NCBI GenBank assembly: GCA_041652575.1
Contig: JBAZHC010000008.1
Span: 65,968-129,967, forward strand
Direction: 5' to 3'
From: Phycisphaerae bacterium
GTDB taxonomy: Bacteria > Planctomycetota > Phycisphaerae > Sedimentisphaerales > UBA12454
Length of the DNA: 64,000 nt
Part shown: positions 24,881-34,104 of the stretch, piece by piece
Numbering within the stretch: position 1 is the stretch's first letter
How the letters are laid out: each line of letters begins with the position of its first letter
The notes under the pieces: generated by a model
What the model was told of the DNA's origin: nothing
Seen by the model: only the letters and a program-made list of their open reading frames with translations
Databases searched by the model: none
Position numbers and translations under genes: made by a program

Positions 24881-26251
24881 TTAGTTTTTTTGGAGAATCG
24901 CGGCATAAGCACCGTCGCAATCGTAAGTTCCGGCAGAGGGAAGGAATATTTTTTCTTTTTCGAGCGAAAATTCAGGTTTTTGTCTGATAAAATTATTCAC
25001 AACATCGATATTTTCCTGATTTAATATGCTGCAGGTGCTGTAACAGATTTTACCACCCTCTGTTACAATCGAAGAAGCAAACTCAAGCAGCTCAACCTGG
25101 GTTTTTGCAAGTTCTTCAATTCGTTTTTCATTTAACCGAAGCCGTACTTCAGGTCTTTTCGCCAATACGCCTGTATTCGAGCATGGAACATCGAGCAATA
25201 CCGCGTCCGCCGAAGCAGGCTGGCAGGCTTCTTTAAGAAAATCATCGTAACCTAATACTTTTACGGATGTTACCCCGAGCCTTTGAATATTTTCGCCAAT
25301 CCTGGTCAATCTTGAATTATCTTTATCTGTTGCAACTATAACACCTTTGTCACAAGTAAGTTCCGCTATTTGAGTCGTCTTTGTACCGGGCGCGGCACAA
25401 ATATCCAATATCTTCCAGCCGGACTGCGGATTTAACAAAGTAACAATGGAAGATGACGTTGCATCCTGTATTGTAAAAAGACCTTCTTTAAAGGCCTTAA
25501 GTTCAGCAATATTGCCTGACTTGTTTATCCTGACCATCTTATATTGTTCAGCAAAATCACAATCTACCCCCTGGCTTATCAGGATTTCAAAAAGTTCTAT
25601 TGCGGTTAATTTAAGTCTGTTGGGTCTTGCATAAACTGAAGGTCTGCGATTTGACGCGAAACAAATATTTTTTGTCTGCTCGAAATCGAACTGGCCGAGC
25701 CACTGCTCGACGAGCCATAAAGGCAGTGAAAACGCACTGCTCAGATATTCGGCTTTTTTCTTATTTACGTCCGGCAGGATATCGATATTAAATTCACAGC
25801 CGATGGTCGGACTTAACGGCAGAGTTTTTCGTGAATCAGCCTTGCCTAAATCCGCTGATTTGTTTTTTATTGAAGCGCAAACTTTTCGCAGTACCGCATT
25901 TATAAAGCCCGCTGCTTTTTTCGAGCTGATTTTCTTCGCCAGGTCAACTGCTTCGTTGACAATGGCATAATCAGCCTGACTGGTAAAAACAAGCTCATAA
26001 ACAGCAATTCTCAAACAATTAAGAATCTTTGTCGGAATATTCTTTATGGGCTGAACTGAACTTTGTGCGATGAGATTATTAATAAACCCATAATTTCTTA
26101 TTACGCCGAATGTGATATCAACAAGAGCTGCGCGATTCTGTGTTTTATCGCCGAACTTTTCGACAAGCTCAGCACAGTTATACTCTGACACCTTAAAATT
26201 ATTTAAAACTTCCCACGCAGTTCGCCGCGGACTAAATTGAGGAGCTTTCAT
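24881..26251 (-). CDS. rsmB: 16S rRNA (cytosine-967-C5)-methyltransferase
   Basis: RsmB (Sun/Fmu) methylates C967 of 16S rRNA. The 456 residues include an N-terminal NusB-like RNA-binding domain (TAWEVLNNFKVSEYNCAEL onward). The Rossmann-fold methyltransferase domain has ICAAPGTKTTQIAEL as SAM loop, and the two catalytic cysteines in VPCSNTGVLAKRPEVR and CYSTCSILNQEN. The start codon overlaps the fmt stop by one base (TAATG), showing translational coupling in the fmt-rsmB pair. Confidence 0.95.
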   Translation of the reverse strand: MKAPQFSPRRTAWEVLNNFKVSEYNCAELVEKFGDKTQNRAALVDITFGVIRNYGFINNLIAQSSVQPIKNIPTKILNCLRIAVYELVFTSQADYAIVNEAVDLAKKISSKKAAGFINAVLRKVCASIKNKSADLGKADSRKTLPLSPTIGCEFNIDILPDVNKKKAEYLSSAFSLPLWLVEQWLGQFDFEQTKNICFASNRRPSVYARPNRLKLTAIELFEILISQGVDCDFAEQYKMVRINKSGNIAELKAFKEGLFTIQDATSSSIVTLLNPQSGWKILDICAAPGTKTTQIAELTCDKGVIVATDKDNSRLTRIGENIQRLGVTSVKVLGYDDFLKEACQPASADAVLLDVPCSNTGVLAKRPEVRLRLNEKRIEELAKTQVELLEFASSIVTEGGKICYSTCSILNQENIDVVNNFIRQKPEFSLEKEKIFLPSAGTYDCDGAYAAILQKN

Positions 26252-27207
26252 TACCCGTTTTCCTCAAGGGGCACAAAAAAATCACCTGCCCCGCTTCCCC
26301 TGCCGTTTAAAAACGACTTAAAATCCATTATTTTCCCGCCATGCGGTTTAATTTCCAATATCTTTATACTGCCCGTTCCGCAGGCAATATTAAATTCTGC
26401 GTCAACCAGCCCCGCCCGGTCGTGTTTTGCATGTTCATCCGTAACTATTGTTTTTGATATCGCCGCCGGGCACTTTTTGCCGTTTTGAGCGGAAACAAAA
26501 CACGCCGCAGCCCCCGGCCAGGGACAAAGCCCTCTTACCTTATTATGTATCTGCCTGGCCGATAATGTAAAGTCAATTCTGCCATCGCTTTTTTTCAGTT
26601 TCGGGGCCGACGTCGCCAGTGAATTATCCTGTTTGGCATAAACAGCGGTACCGGCCTGGATTTTATCGATTGTTTCAATCAGCAGAGGCGCCGCAACTTT
26701 CGCGAGGGCGTCATGAACAATGTCGGCTGAGTCATCATCTGCAATTTTCATTTTAGCCTGCGCCAGCATCTCGCCCGCGTCCATCTTCTGGGCCAGTGTG
26801 ATAATTGTTACGCCGGTTTCTGTTTCGCCGTTGATAATCGCCCAGTTAATTGGAGCGGCGCCGCGGAATTTGGGCAGCAATGAACCGTGAACGTTTATCG
26901 CGCCTTTGGGAGGAATATTTATAATGTCAGGTGAAATCTTCTGGCCGAATGCGATGACAACAAGCAAATCGGGAGCAAGTTTTTTAACAAGCCCTGTGCC
27001 TTCGGCGCTGTTTATATCCTCAATGGCGGTAAACGGTATATTATTCTGCTGTGCCCGCTGCGCGACATCATTGGCCCGCAATTTTCTGCCCCTGCCGGCC
27101 TGTTTATCCGGATGAGTTATAATATGCAAAAGCTGATGATTCGATGCTTTTAAGGCATTTAAGGAATCAACCCCAAACTGACCGCAACCACAATAAACTA
27201 TTTTCAT
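26251..27207 (-). CDS. fmt: Methionyl-tRNA formyltransferase
   Basis: Formylates Met-tRNA(fMet) using 10-formyltetrahydrofolate. A 318-residue protein with the family core HGSLLPKFRGAAPINWAIINGETETGVTI (catalytic Asn-His-Asp region) and GLCPWPGAAACF in the C-terminal OB domain. It stands directly after def, which removes the formyl group again, with an overlap of four bases, the usual def-fmt arrangement, and before rsmB. Confidence 0.96.
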   Translation of the reverse strand: MKIVYCGCGQFGVDSLNALKASNHQLLHIITHPDKQAGRGRKLRANDVAQRAQQNNIPFTAIEDINSAEGTGLVKKLAPDLLVVIAFGQKISPDIINIPPKGAINVHGSLLPKFRGAAPINWAIINGETETGVTIITLAQKMDAGEMLAQAKMKIADDDSADIVHDALAKVAAPLLIETIDKIQAGTAVYAKQDNSLATSAPKLKKSDGRIDFTLSARQIHNKVRGLCPWPGAAACFVSAQNGKKCPAAISKTIVTDEHAKHDRAGLVDAEFNIACGTGSIKILEIKPHGGKIMDFKSFLNGRGSGAGDFFVPLEENG

Positions 27208-27734
27208 TTTTTCTGCTGCTCGTAATCTTTGCGAAGTTGTCTGAGCTTCCTGCGGGCAGCAATCTTCGCAACCGTAGAGAGCTTATCTGCTATAAGGGTT
27301 CCATCGAGATGGTCGCATTCGTGCTGAAATATCCTCGCAAGATGACCCTGGCACTCTTCTGTAAATTCTTTGCCGTCAAGTCCCTGTGCTTTTATCGAAC
27401 ATTTCGAATATCGCTTAATACTGCCCCAGACACCCGGCAGAGACAAACAGCCTTCTTCATTTGCCACAAGATTGCCGGAAGACGTAAGCATTGGGTTTAT
27501 ATAAACCTTCGCGTTTTCTTTGGTGCCGTCCGGAGAAGCCACAAAAATTCTCAATCCCACTCCCGCCTGCGGCCCGGCAAGCCCGACGCCTTTATGCTCA
27601 ACCATTATATCTTTCATTTTTTCCGCAAGGGCGCAGATAGCATCGTCAATCTTCTCTATCGGCTCGGCCCTTCGCAAAAGCACCGGCATCGGCCATCGGG
27701 TAATGCAGCATTTCTTAACGTCATCAATCGTCAT
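27204..27734 (-). CDS. def: Peptide deformylase
   Basis: Removes the N-formyl group from new proteins. The 176 residues carry the three family motifs: GVGLAGPQ (motif 1, with Gly-Pro in place of the common Ala-x), EEGCLSLPG (motif 2, metal-binding cysteine), and QHECDHLDGTL (motif 3, HExxH metal site). The N-terminus is a little long compared with E. coli. Coupled by a one-base overlap (TGATG) to lptB upstream. Confidence 0.95.
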   Translation of the reverse strand: MTIDDVKKCCITRWPMPVLLRRAEPIEKIDDAICALAEKMKDIMVEHKGVGLAGPQAGVGLRIFVASPDGTKENAKVYINPMLTSSGNLVANEEGCLSLPGVWGSIKRYSKCSIKAQGLDGKEFTEECQGHLARIFQHECDHLDGTLIADKLSTVAKIAARRKLRQLRKDYEQQKK

Positions 27735-28498
27735 CAGCCGCTCCTGTCTGACGTATCGTCAAATTCATCGCCTTTAAACGTATGACCGAGATAGCTCTTG
27801 CGGACAAGTTCGTTTTTGACTATCTCCGCGGGACTGCCCTCGGCAATAACCCTGCCGTGGTCGATTATGTACGCCTTGTCGGAAACCTCAAGTGTCCGTT
27901 CGACATTATGGTCTGTTATAAGGATACTTACTCCCGACGCGACCAGCCTGTGAATTTCACCCTGCAATTCTTCGACGGCTATCGGGTCAACGCCGCTGAA
28001 TGGCTCATCGAGAAGAATCAAAGACGGATTTGTAATCATCGCTCTGGCAATCTCAAGTTTTCTTCGTTCGCCGCCGGAAAGAAGCCTTGCGTGACTGTTG
28101 GCGACTTCCTCAAGCGCGAAACGCTGGATAAGTTCCTCGGCTCTGCGCTTCCGCTCTATAGCTGTCAGCGACATCGTTTCGAGTATCGCCAGCAGATTAT
28201 CGCGAACACTGAGCCGCTGAAAAACGCTCGGCTCCTGTGAAAGATAGCCCATGCCCATACGGGCGCGTTTATACATCGGCAGAGTGGTAATATCCGAACC
28301 TTCAAAAACTACCGTTCCGCCTTCAGGCGTAATCATACCCATAACCATTCGGAACGAGGTTGTCTTTCCGGCTCCATTTCTGCCGAGCAGGCCGACGATA
28401 CTTCGCTGCTCAACGGTAATGGATACCTGGTTGACAACGGTTCTGCCGGAATACTTCTTTACCAGACCATGTGTTTCGAGAAGAATCATATCTACCAA
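27734..28498 (-). CDS. lptB: LPS export ABC transporter ATP-binding protein
   Basis: ATPase of the LptBFG complex that extracts lipopolysaccharide from the inner membrane. The 254-residue protein carries Walker A (GRNGAGKTT), Q-loop (YLSQEPSVF), the signature LSGGERRKLEIARA, Walker B (LILLDEPFSGVDP) and the switch histidine (LITDHNVE). Its probable partners, two LptF/G permeases, are at 39021-41723. The chosen TTG start is six bases from a GGAGG; an ATG three codons later has no good site. The gene confirms an outer membrane that contains LPS or a similar lipid. Confidence 0.92.
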   Translation of the reverse strand: MVDMILLETHGLVKKYSGRTVVNQVSITVEQRSIVGLLGRNGAGKTTSFRMVMGMITPEGGTVVFEGSDITTLPMYKRARMGMGYLSQEPSVFQRLSVRDNLLAILETMSLTAIERKRRAEELIQRFALEEVANSHARLLSGGERRKLEIARAMITNPSLILLDEPFSGVDPIAVEELQGEIHRLVASGVSILITDHNVERTLEVSDKAYIIDHGRVIAEGSPAEIVKNELVRKSYLGHTFKGDEFDDTSDRSG

Positions 28499-28569
28499 AT
28501 TTTGCCTCCATATTTTTCAGCCGTCTATTATAACAGGCTTATCGAAGTCTGAAAACCTTCTTTTAAGGA

Positions 28570-29493
28570 TTATTGCCGGTCTGAATCCATACATTTAAGG
28601 GTCAATAAATTCACCTCCGGCCTGCAAAAAAACCGTACCATAACCCTGCCGGACGTCCCTACGCCGGCGGAGGTAAATCCCGTCATATTTTTATACTGCC
28701 ATCGGCCTTTTGCAAGGCTCTGGGGCACTTTTGCGCCTTTTATCAGGGCTTTCCCTCCCGGCAAACACACCTGACCGCCGTGAGTATGGCCGCTGATATA
28801 GAGATTGTAACCCAGTCTCTGGGCCTGCTTGTAGAGCTGCGGGCTGTGCGACAGCATAATTTTAAATTGTTCGGCAGGTATGCCCGCCGAAGCCTGCTGC
28901 ATATCGGCCGCGTCGAAGACATAACAATCATCTACGCCTGCAAGGTAAATTTTATCTCCGCCGCGATCGAGAACGGTATTCTCGTTCAAAAGCACACAAA
29001 CACCGAGACTTTGGAGAAATTGAGCCATTTCATAGTGGTCATGATTGCCGAGGACGCCGAATATTTTGTCTGTTTTGATATTACTGATAATTCTTTTCAT
29101 CTCTGTTTTTGTCTTCTCGATGTCGTATCTCTCATAAAGACTGTAATCTCCGCCGAGAATGCAATAATCGCATTCGATATCTTTTATATAATCGATTATC
29201 TTATCGACAAGTCCGTCAAAACATTCGATATGTACATCGGATATCAGCAGGATACGGCAATTATCTAACCCCTTCGGCAGATTCTGCAATTCAATAACTT
29301 CATTGGTCATAGCAAGGGCTTTTGCGTTAACAAGGCCCCGCTGCCCAAGACCGGTTGCTTTCAGAAGCAGATGTATCAGGGGCGACCACGTGCGGACCTG
29401 TCTGAGCCTTCTGAAAAAGCCGTGTTTTGAATACCTTCCCTCCTTTTTTCTGTATTCTTCAACAAAATTTCTATTGGGATGTATTTTTTTCAT
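28570..29493 (-). CDS. Calcineurin-like metallophosphoesterase
   Basis: A 307-residue member of the YaeI/YkuE group. Metal-binding motifs are in order: ISDVHIECF (Asp-x-His), ILGGDYSL (GD), GVLGNHDHYE (GNHD), MLSHSP (His) and SGHTHGGQVCLPG (GHTH). Enzymes of this type have been linked to lipid A or cell-wall metabolism through UDP-diacylglucosamine-like substrates, but many are unassigned. The N-terminal 60 residues are basic and hydrophobic and may associate with the membrane. The neighbour lptB makes an envelope role plausible. Confidence 0.85.
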   Translation of the reverse strand: MKKIHPNRNFVEEYRKKEGRYSKHGFFRRLRQVRTWSPLIHLLLKATGLGQRGLVNAKALAMTNEVIELQNLPKGLDNCRILLISDVHIECFDGLVDKIIDYIKDIECDYCILGGDYSLYERYDIEKTKTEMKRIISNIKTDKIFGVLGNHDHYEMAQFLQSLGVCVLLNENTVLDRGGDKIYLAGVDDCYVFDAADMQQASAGIPAEQFKIMLSHSPQLYKQAQRLGYNLYISGHTHGGQVCLPGGKALIKGAKVPQSLAKGRWQYKNMTGFTSAGVGTSGRVMVRFFCRPEVNLLTLKCMDSDRQ

Positions 29494-29618
29494 ACTGGTC
29501 GGTTCGCAAAAATCCGTAAAAACAACGTTGACTATTTGCTTGTCTTATATTTAAATAATAACCTTAAAGTATCGAATAGTCCAGATGAAAGGTTTTTGCT
29601 TTTAAAGGAAAAGAAACC

Positions 29619-30551
29619 ATGAGTAGAACTGTATTATTTTTACTTGTACTCGCCGCCATATTATTCACCGTTGAAACCGCCCGCTCTCAGGAGCCGGTTG
29701 TTCCATCGCAGCCTCAGCAGCCGCAGGGAATCGCTGTGCCGCAGGACCCGAATTATGTGGTTATGGTTCTCGACGGCAATGAACTGACTATCGGCAAGGC
29801 AAAGTTTTTCACGCCTGATTTTGATTACGCTACACTGGAAAATGTTGCCGATTTCTGGCTTAATACCCAGCTTCTTTACGAAGAAGCCGTAAAAAGAGGT
29901 ATCGATAAAGACCCCAAAGCCAAATTTCTTGCCGATATCAGCTATAAAAAAGTAATTGCCGGCGAACTGATTGAAAAAAGCAGAAGTACGGTAAAAATCA
30001 GCGATGAACAGGTAAAAAAATATTACGAAGATAACAAGGAAACAGACCCCGGTTTCAGGGAGCCAAACTATTTGAGTTTCTCACATATAACAGTTGAAAC
30101 TCTCGAACAGGCTCAGGAGGCGCTTAAAAGAATAAACAGCGGCGAAGAAATCAACGAACTCGCAAAGTCATTATCTGTCGCCGGAGACGCTAAAAAAGGC
30201 GGCCGACTTACTAAATCTACCGAACTGAACATTCAAACCCACTTTGGACAGGAATTGCTCGACGCACTGCTTAAAGCTTCCGAAGGAGATATCGTAGGGC
30301 CGGTAAAAGGCAAAAATGGAAAATATGAAATCGCCAGGCACGAAGGGAAAAGAGCATCGCGTATAATGGAATTTGACAAGGTTAAGGATCGGATAAAGGC
30401 AAAGCTCGAAGGTCAGGCCAAAAACAAAGCCGTTGAAGACCTGATACAAAGCCTGAAGGAAAAAGCCAAACAGAGATACAAAAAGATGGGCATCTTAAGC
30501 GAAAAAGATAATGCAGAAAATGTGAATGAAAAATCTGAAAAGAAAAAATAA
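29619..30551 (+). CDS. Periplasmic parvulin-type peptidyl-prolyl isomerase
   Basis: A 310-residue secreted foldase. The signal peptide (MSRTVLFLLVLAAILFTVE...) is followed by a helical SurA/PrsA-like N-terminal chaperone region. The parvulin domain is at about 145-255 (LSFSHITVETLEQAQEAL, AGDAKKGGRL, FGQELLDALLKASEGDIVGPVKGKNGKYEIAR). The typical HILV near the domain start reads SHITV. The C-terminus is lysine-rich. It should help fold outer-membrane or periplasmic proteins. AAAGGAAAAG gives the ribosome-binding site. Confidence 0.87.
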   Translation: MSRTVLFLLVLAAILFTVETARSQEPVVPSQPQQPQGIAVPQDPNYVVMVLDGNELTIGKAKFFTPDFDYATLENVADFWLNTQLLYEEAVKRGIDKDPKAKFLADISYKKVIAGELIEKSRSTVKISDEQVKKYYEDNKETDPGFREPNYLSFSHITVETLEQAQEALKRINSGEEINELAKSLSVAGDAKKGGRLTKSTELNIQTHFGQELLDALLKASEGDIVGPVKGKNGKYEIARHEGKRASRIMEFDKVKDRIKAKLEGQAKNKAVEDLIQSLKEKAKQRYKKMGILSEKDNAENVNEKSEKKK

Positions 30552-30601
30552 TTAATTATTGACAGCTTTTTTTAAAAGCGTTAACATAACTATAGGTAAT
30601 T

Positions 30602-30655
30602 AAAAGGTTGCTTTAAAGACAAAACTTTTTGTCATCCACAAAGCAACCTTTTTCA
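30602..30655. terminator. Bidirectional terminator between convergent genes
   Basis: A 13-base perfect stem (AAAAGGTTGCTTT with AAAGCAACCTTTT) with an inner GACAAAA/TTTTGTC stem. The A-run and T-run on both sides allow termination of both the parvulin gene and the TPR gene, whose stop codon overlaps the end of the structure. Confidence 0.85.
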
Positions 30656-32029
30656 TTTTCTAAAAAACCCCGGAAGGAAACGCACACTCTCTTTGATTCT
30701 TCGCAGCCATATTTTCAAATGCGCGGCAGCTTTAATAATCGTCAGCCCTGAAATGGCATTGGCTCCTGTATCTAATGCCGCCAGTACATCGAAAACTTTT
30801 TCCGGTTTTCCCATATCGAGATAAACCAGCAATACGCCTTTGACAAGCTCCCAATTCGATGGAGCCAGTTCAAGTACATAATCGAGGAATTGTATGGCGT
30901 CATCCTGTTCGCCGCGCATAGTGAGCGATTTGGCCAGATGGAGATAATTTAACGCGTTTGTCGGTTCAAGTTCTGAAACTCTTAGAAAACAATGAGTCGC
31001 ATAGTCGGTCTGACCCAGTTCCATCATAATTACGCCTATCGCATCGAGAATCTCCGGCTGGCTGATATCAAGCTCAAGCTCGGCGGCAAGCAGTGAAAAC
31101 GCCTCATCCCTCTCCGACTGCGCAAGTGCAAGCTGCGCAAGCCGAAATCTCGGACCGGCCGTATTTCTGTCAATCCTTATTGCCTGAAGATATAGTTTCG
31201 CCGCTTCTTTTATTCTGCCGGCATTCAGCTCTATCTCGCCGAGATAAAATAATGCCTGCGCCGATTCCGGCTCTACTTCCAGTATCCTGCGGAACTTCTC
31301 AGCGGCAGAAACAATATCGCCGCAGTGAAGAAGAAACAAACCGAAATCAAATATAACCTCTTTGTCGCCGGGATTTTTCCTGAGTTCCGCGATAAAATGC
31401 TGCCACGCCATATCCTTATCGCCGAGATTCCAGTACCCCTGCGCAATGTGATAATTAATTTGCGGATGGTTCGGCTCGAGAGAAGCGGTCTTTTCCCAGC
31501 ACCACACGGCCTTTTTAAAATTGCCCTGAATGAAAAATGAATTGCCTATATTATAAAAACAAAGCGGACAGGCGTCGTTTATCTGTTGAGCAAGGTAAAA
31601 CATATGCTCGGCCATCTCGTAATTGCTCATCTCGGTATAAGTGATTATCCTGTTGCAGTAGCCCGGTTCGAAATCGGGGTCGATTTTTTCAATCTGTTCA
31701 AATAGATTCAGCGCCAAATCGTACTGACCTGTGCGGGTATAATCGATCGCAAGACAGTTCAGCGTTTCAATATCATCAGGATTCATATTTAACGCCAACT
31801 TGTATTCTTCTATCGCGTAGTCAAACCTCTCCATCGCATCGAGCGTAAGAGCCTTATTGAAATGCCATCTGTCATTGGCCGGGTTGATATCGATTGCCTC
31901 GTTCATCGCCGAAAGGGCCTCGTTCATTCGGCCTTCTTCGTAAAGCTCATAGGCCTTTATGGCCTTTTGCTCAGCCTGGTCCCATGAGTTGAACTGGTCG
32001 AACTGTTCAAACCCGCTGTCAGAATTCAT
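30653..32029 (-). CDS. Tetratricopeptide repeat protein
   Basis: A 458-residue protein made almost entirely of TPR motifs, beginning with AIKAYELYEEGRMNEALSAM and repeating with W-x2-L-G-x2-Y and A-x3-F-x3-L spacing (ALNLFEQIEKIDPDFEPGY, AAEKFRRILEVEPESAQALFYLGE). I count at least nine units up to about residue 420. No signal peptide or membrane segment is seen, except a short hydrophobic end (VRFLPGFFRK). It is expected to be a scaffold for protein-protein contacts. GGGAGATTAT precedes the ATG. Partner proteins cannot be named. Confidence 0.9.
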   Translation of the reverse strand: MNSDSGFEQFDQFNSWDQAEQKAIKAYELYEEGRMNEALSAMNEAIDINPANDRWHFNKALTLDAMERFDYAIEEYKLALNMNPDDIETLNCLAIDYTRTGQYDLALNLFEQIEKIDPDFEPGYCNRIITYTEMSNYEMAEHMFYLAQQINDACPLCFYNIGNSFFIQGNFKKAVWCWEKTASLEPNHPQINYHIAQGYWNLGDKDMAWQHFIAELRKNPGDKEVIFDFGLFLLHCGDIVSAAEKFRRILEVEPESAQALFYLGEIELNAGRIKEAAKLYLQAIRIDRNTAGPRFRLAQLALAQSERDEAFSLLAAELELDISQPEILDAIGVIMMELGQTDYATHCFLRVSELEPTNALNYLHLAKSLTMRGEQDDAIQFLDYVLELAPSNWELVKGVLLVYLDMGKPEKVFDVLAALDTGANAISGLTIIKAAAHLKIWLRRIKESVRFLPGFFRK

Positions 32030-32261
32030 ATAATCTCCCTATAAATCTATAGTTATCCGCAATTCAAATCGGCACAAATAACCGGTCTGCTTAGTCCGAA
32101 AAATGCCTCTTTCGAAAATTTACAAAAAACAGGTAATTTATGTGGAAATTAACCCCCTAAGTCTTTAAAATATGGCAGGTTAGCGGAAAAATCTCAATCT
32201 ATGCTTATCTGCCTGCGTCATTGGCCGCTGCCTTTTTCTGGAAAATACTTGTTTTTGGTCT

Positions 32262-32304
32262 TATAATGCTTGTGGAATTTTCAGGTTTATCCGCCGATGG
32301 CGGA
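32262..32304 (+). promoter_or_regulatory. Promoter element and leader hairpin of ribH
   Basis: A perfect -10 box TATAAT is at 32262-32267 without a convincing -35 box. A six-base perfect hairpin, TCCGCC-GAT-GGCGGA (32290-32304), stands directly before the AAGGAG ribosome-binding site and could influence initiation. The remaining intergenic sequence from 32030 shows nothing else. Confidence 0.4.
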
Positions 32305-32327
32305 ATTACAATAAGGAGTAATCGATT

Positions 32328-32792
32328 ATGATAAAACAGATACAGGGAAAACTTACTGCCGAAAAGGCGAAATTCGCGATAGTTGTAAGCCGCTTCAACG
32401 AGTTTATCACTTCCAAACTTCTCGCGGGCGCCATCGATGCCCTGCAGAGGCACGGCGCTGAAGACGAGCAGATTACAGTTGTCTGGGTTCCCGGCTCTAT
32501 AGAAATCACACCAGCTGCCAAGAAGCTCGCTGCCGGCGGAAAATTCGATGCCGTTATTTGCATCGGCGCAATTATCCGAGGCCAGACGAATCACTACGAA
32601 TATGTCGGCCAGCAGGTAAGCCGCGGCGTCAGTCAGATTAACTACGACACCGGGATACCGACTATTTTCGGTGTCCTGACCTGTGACACAATAGAGCAGG
32701 CGATAGAACGGGCCGGCACCAAGGCCGGCAACGCCGGCGCAACTGCCGCTGTCAGCGCGATGGAAATGGTAAACGTGCTCTGTCAAATATAA
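32328..32792 (+). CDS. ribH: 6,7-dimethyl-8-ribityllumazine synthase
   Basis: Penultimate enzyme of riboflavin synthesis: joins the ribityl-aminouracil and dihydroxybutanone phosphate. The 154 residues contain [24 protein letters not shown], the catalytic histidine in GQTNHYEYV (His89), [11 protein letters not shown] and [12 protein letters not shown]. The protein normally forms hollow 60-mers or pentamers. The other rib genes are absent from this window. It is followed 18 bases later by nusB, a very common pairing. Confidence 0.96.
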   Translation: MIKQIQGKLTAEKAKFAIVVSRFNEFITSKLLAGAIDALQRHGAEDEQITVVWVPGSIEITPAAKKLAAGGKFDAVICIGAIIRGQTNHYEYVGQQVSRGVSQINYDTGIPTIFGVLTCDTIEQAIERAGTKAGNAGATAAVSAMEMVNVLCQI

Positions 32793-32810
32793 ACAGAAAT
32801 AAGAATACTT

Positions 32811-33251
32811 ATGCCTACAACCGATAGAAGAACCAGGGCAAGAGAGCTTGCAATGCAGGCTATCTGCCAATTGGACGTTCAGGGCGATGCGGTGCTGAAT
32901 ATGCTCGGCCGTTTCTTTGCCGAAAATACCGATGACCCCGCGACACGGGAACTGGCTGAGAAATGGGCGAAAGGCGTATGGAAATCCATAACTGAATGCG
33001 ATAGTCTTATTTCCGTCGCCGCCGTCAAGTGGGAGCTATCGAGATTAAATCAGGTCGACAGAAGTATTTTGCGGCTTGGGGCATATCAGTTAAAATACTG
33101 CCCGGATATACCGGCCAAAGTGGTGATTAACGAGGCGATAGAGCTTGCAAAAAAGTTCAGCGCCGAAGCGTCACCGGCATTTGTTAATGGTGTTATGGAC
33201 GCAATCTATAAAAAATTGAAGATGGATTCGGAAAACAAATGCGAAAAATAG
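32811..33251 (+). CDS. nusB: Transcription antitermination factor NusB
   Basis: NusB binds boxA RNA with NusE (S10) in rRNA antitermination. The 146-residue all-helical protein starts RTRARELAMQAICQLD and ends VVINEAIELAKKFSAEASPAFVNGVMDAI, both highly typical. The 3' end overlaps the start of the next gene (ParA) by 13 bases. Confidence 0.95.
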   Translation: MPTTDRRTRARELAMQAICQLDVQGDAVLNMLGRFFAENTDDPATRELAEKWAKGVWKSITECDSLISVAAVKWELSRLNQVDRSILRLGAYQLKYCPDIPAKVVINEAIELAKKFSAEASPAFVNGVMDAIYKKLKMDSENKCEK

Positions 33252-34084
33252 TAATGCTCAACCAGAAAGGCGGCGTAGGCAAGACAACTTCTGTTGTCAA
33301 CATCGCTGCCGCTCTCGCCCAAAGCGGCGCAAAGGTCGCTGTTGCCGACTTTGACCCGCAGGCGCATCTTACGATACACCTCGGCGTCGAGCCTGACAGC
33401 GTCGAACTCGGCACTTACAGGGTTCTTAGCGGTTCCGCTGATTTTGACCAGGCTCTTATCAAAGTCCGACCTAACCTGTTTCTGCTCGGATCTAATATCC
33501 ACCTCGTCGGAGCCGAAAGCGAGCTGGTCAGCGTCGTCGGCAGGGAAATCATCTTTCGCGAAGCGGTTTCCAAATCGAAGCAGAATTTCGACTATCTGAT
33601 TATTGACTGCCCTCCTTCGCTAAGCCTTTTGACGCTTAACGCCCTTGCCGCCGCTGAAGAAGTAATTATTCCTCTCCAGCCGCATTTCCTGGCGCTTCAG
33701 GGACTGGGTAAACTCCTGCAAACCGTAACTCTCGTCAGCAGACGGATAAATCCCTCGTTGCGGGTAAGCGGAATACTCCTGTGTATGTTCGACAGCAGAA
33801 CGTCCCTGTCGGAAGAAATTAAAAATGATATCGACAAATTTCTCGACAGCGCAAGAGAGACGGACCTGCCCTGGAACAAGGCACGGATAATCCCTGTTTT
33901 CGTACGAAGAAATATTAAGCTGGCAGAGGCTCCCAGTTACGGCAAAACTATCTTTGAGTATGAACCTGAATGTAACGGCTCAAAAGATTATCAAATGATT
34001 GCCGATTATCTTCGCAATGGCGCTGTACCGGCCGCCGAACCGAAGCAGAATACCGTCGAAATTTCCAGCCAAACGCCTCAATAA
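33239..34084 (+). CDS. ParA/Soj family partition ATPase
   Basis: A 281-residue P-loop ATPase with the deviant Walker A motif NQKGGVGKTTSVVN, the DFDPQAHLTIHLG switch, the LIIDCPPSLSLLTLNALAAA Walker B/switch II and the C-terminal KLAEAPSYGKTIFEYEP. ParA proteins form ATP-dependent dimers on DNA and position chromosomes or other cargo. No parB lies next to it, so it is an orphan; a chromosome-partition or polar-localisation role is possible. Its start lies inside nusB, 13 bases before the nusB stop, and GGAAAACAA precedes it. Confidence 0.9.
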   Translation: MRKIVMLNQKGGVGKTTSVVNIAAALAQSGAKVAVADFDPQAHLTIHLGVEPDSVELGTYRVLSGSADFDQALIKVRPNLFLLGSNIHLVGAESELVSVVGREIIFREAVSKSKQNFDYLIIDCPPSLSLLTLNALAAAEEVIIPLQPHFLALQGLGKLLQTVTLVSRRINPSLRVSGILLCMFDSRTSLSEEIKNDIDKFLDSARETDLPWNKARIIPVFVRRNIKLAEAPSYGKTIFEYEPECNGSKDYQMIADYLRNGAVPAAEPKQNTVEISSQTPQ

Positions 34085-34104
34085 CGGTTTCGCCACATCC
34101 GACT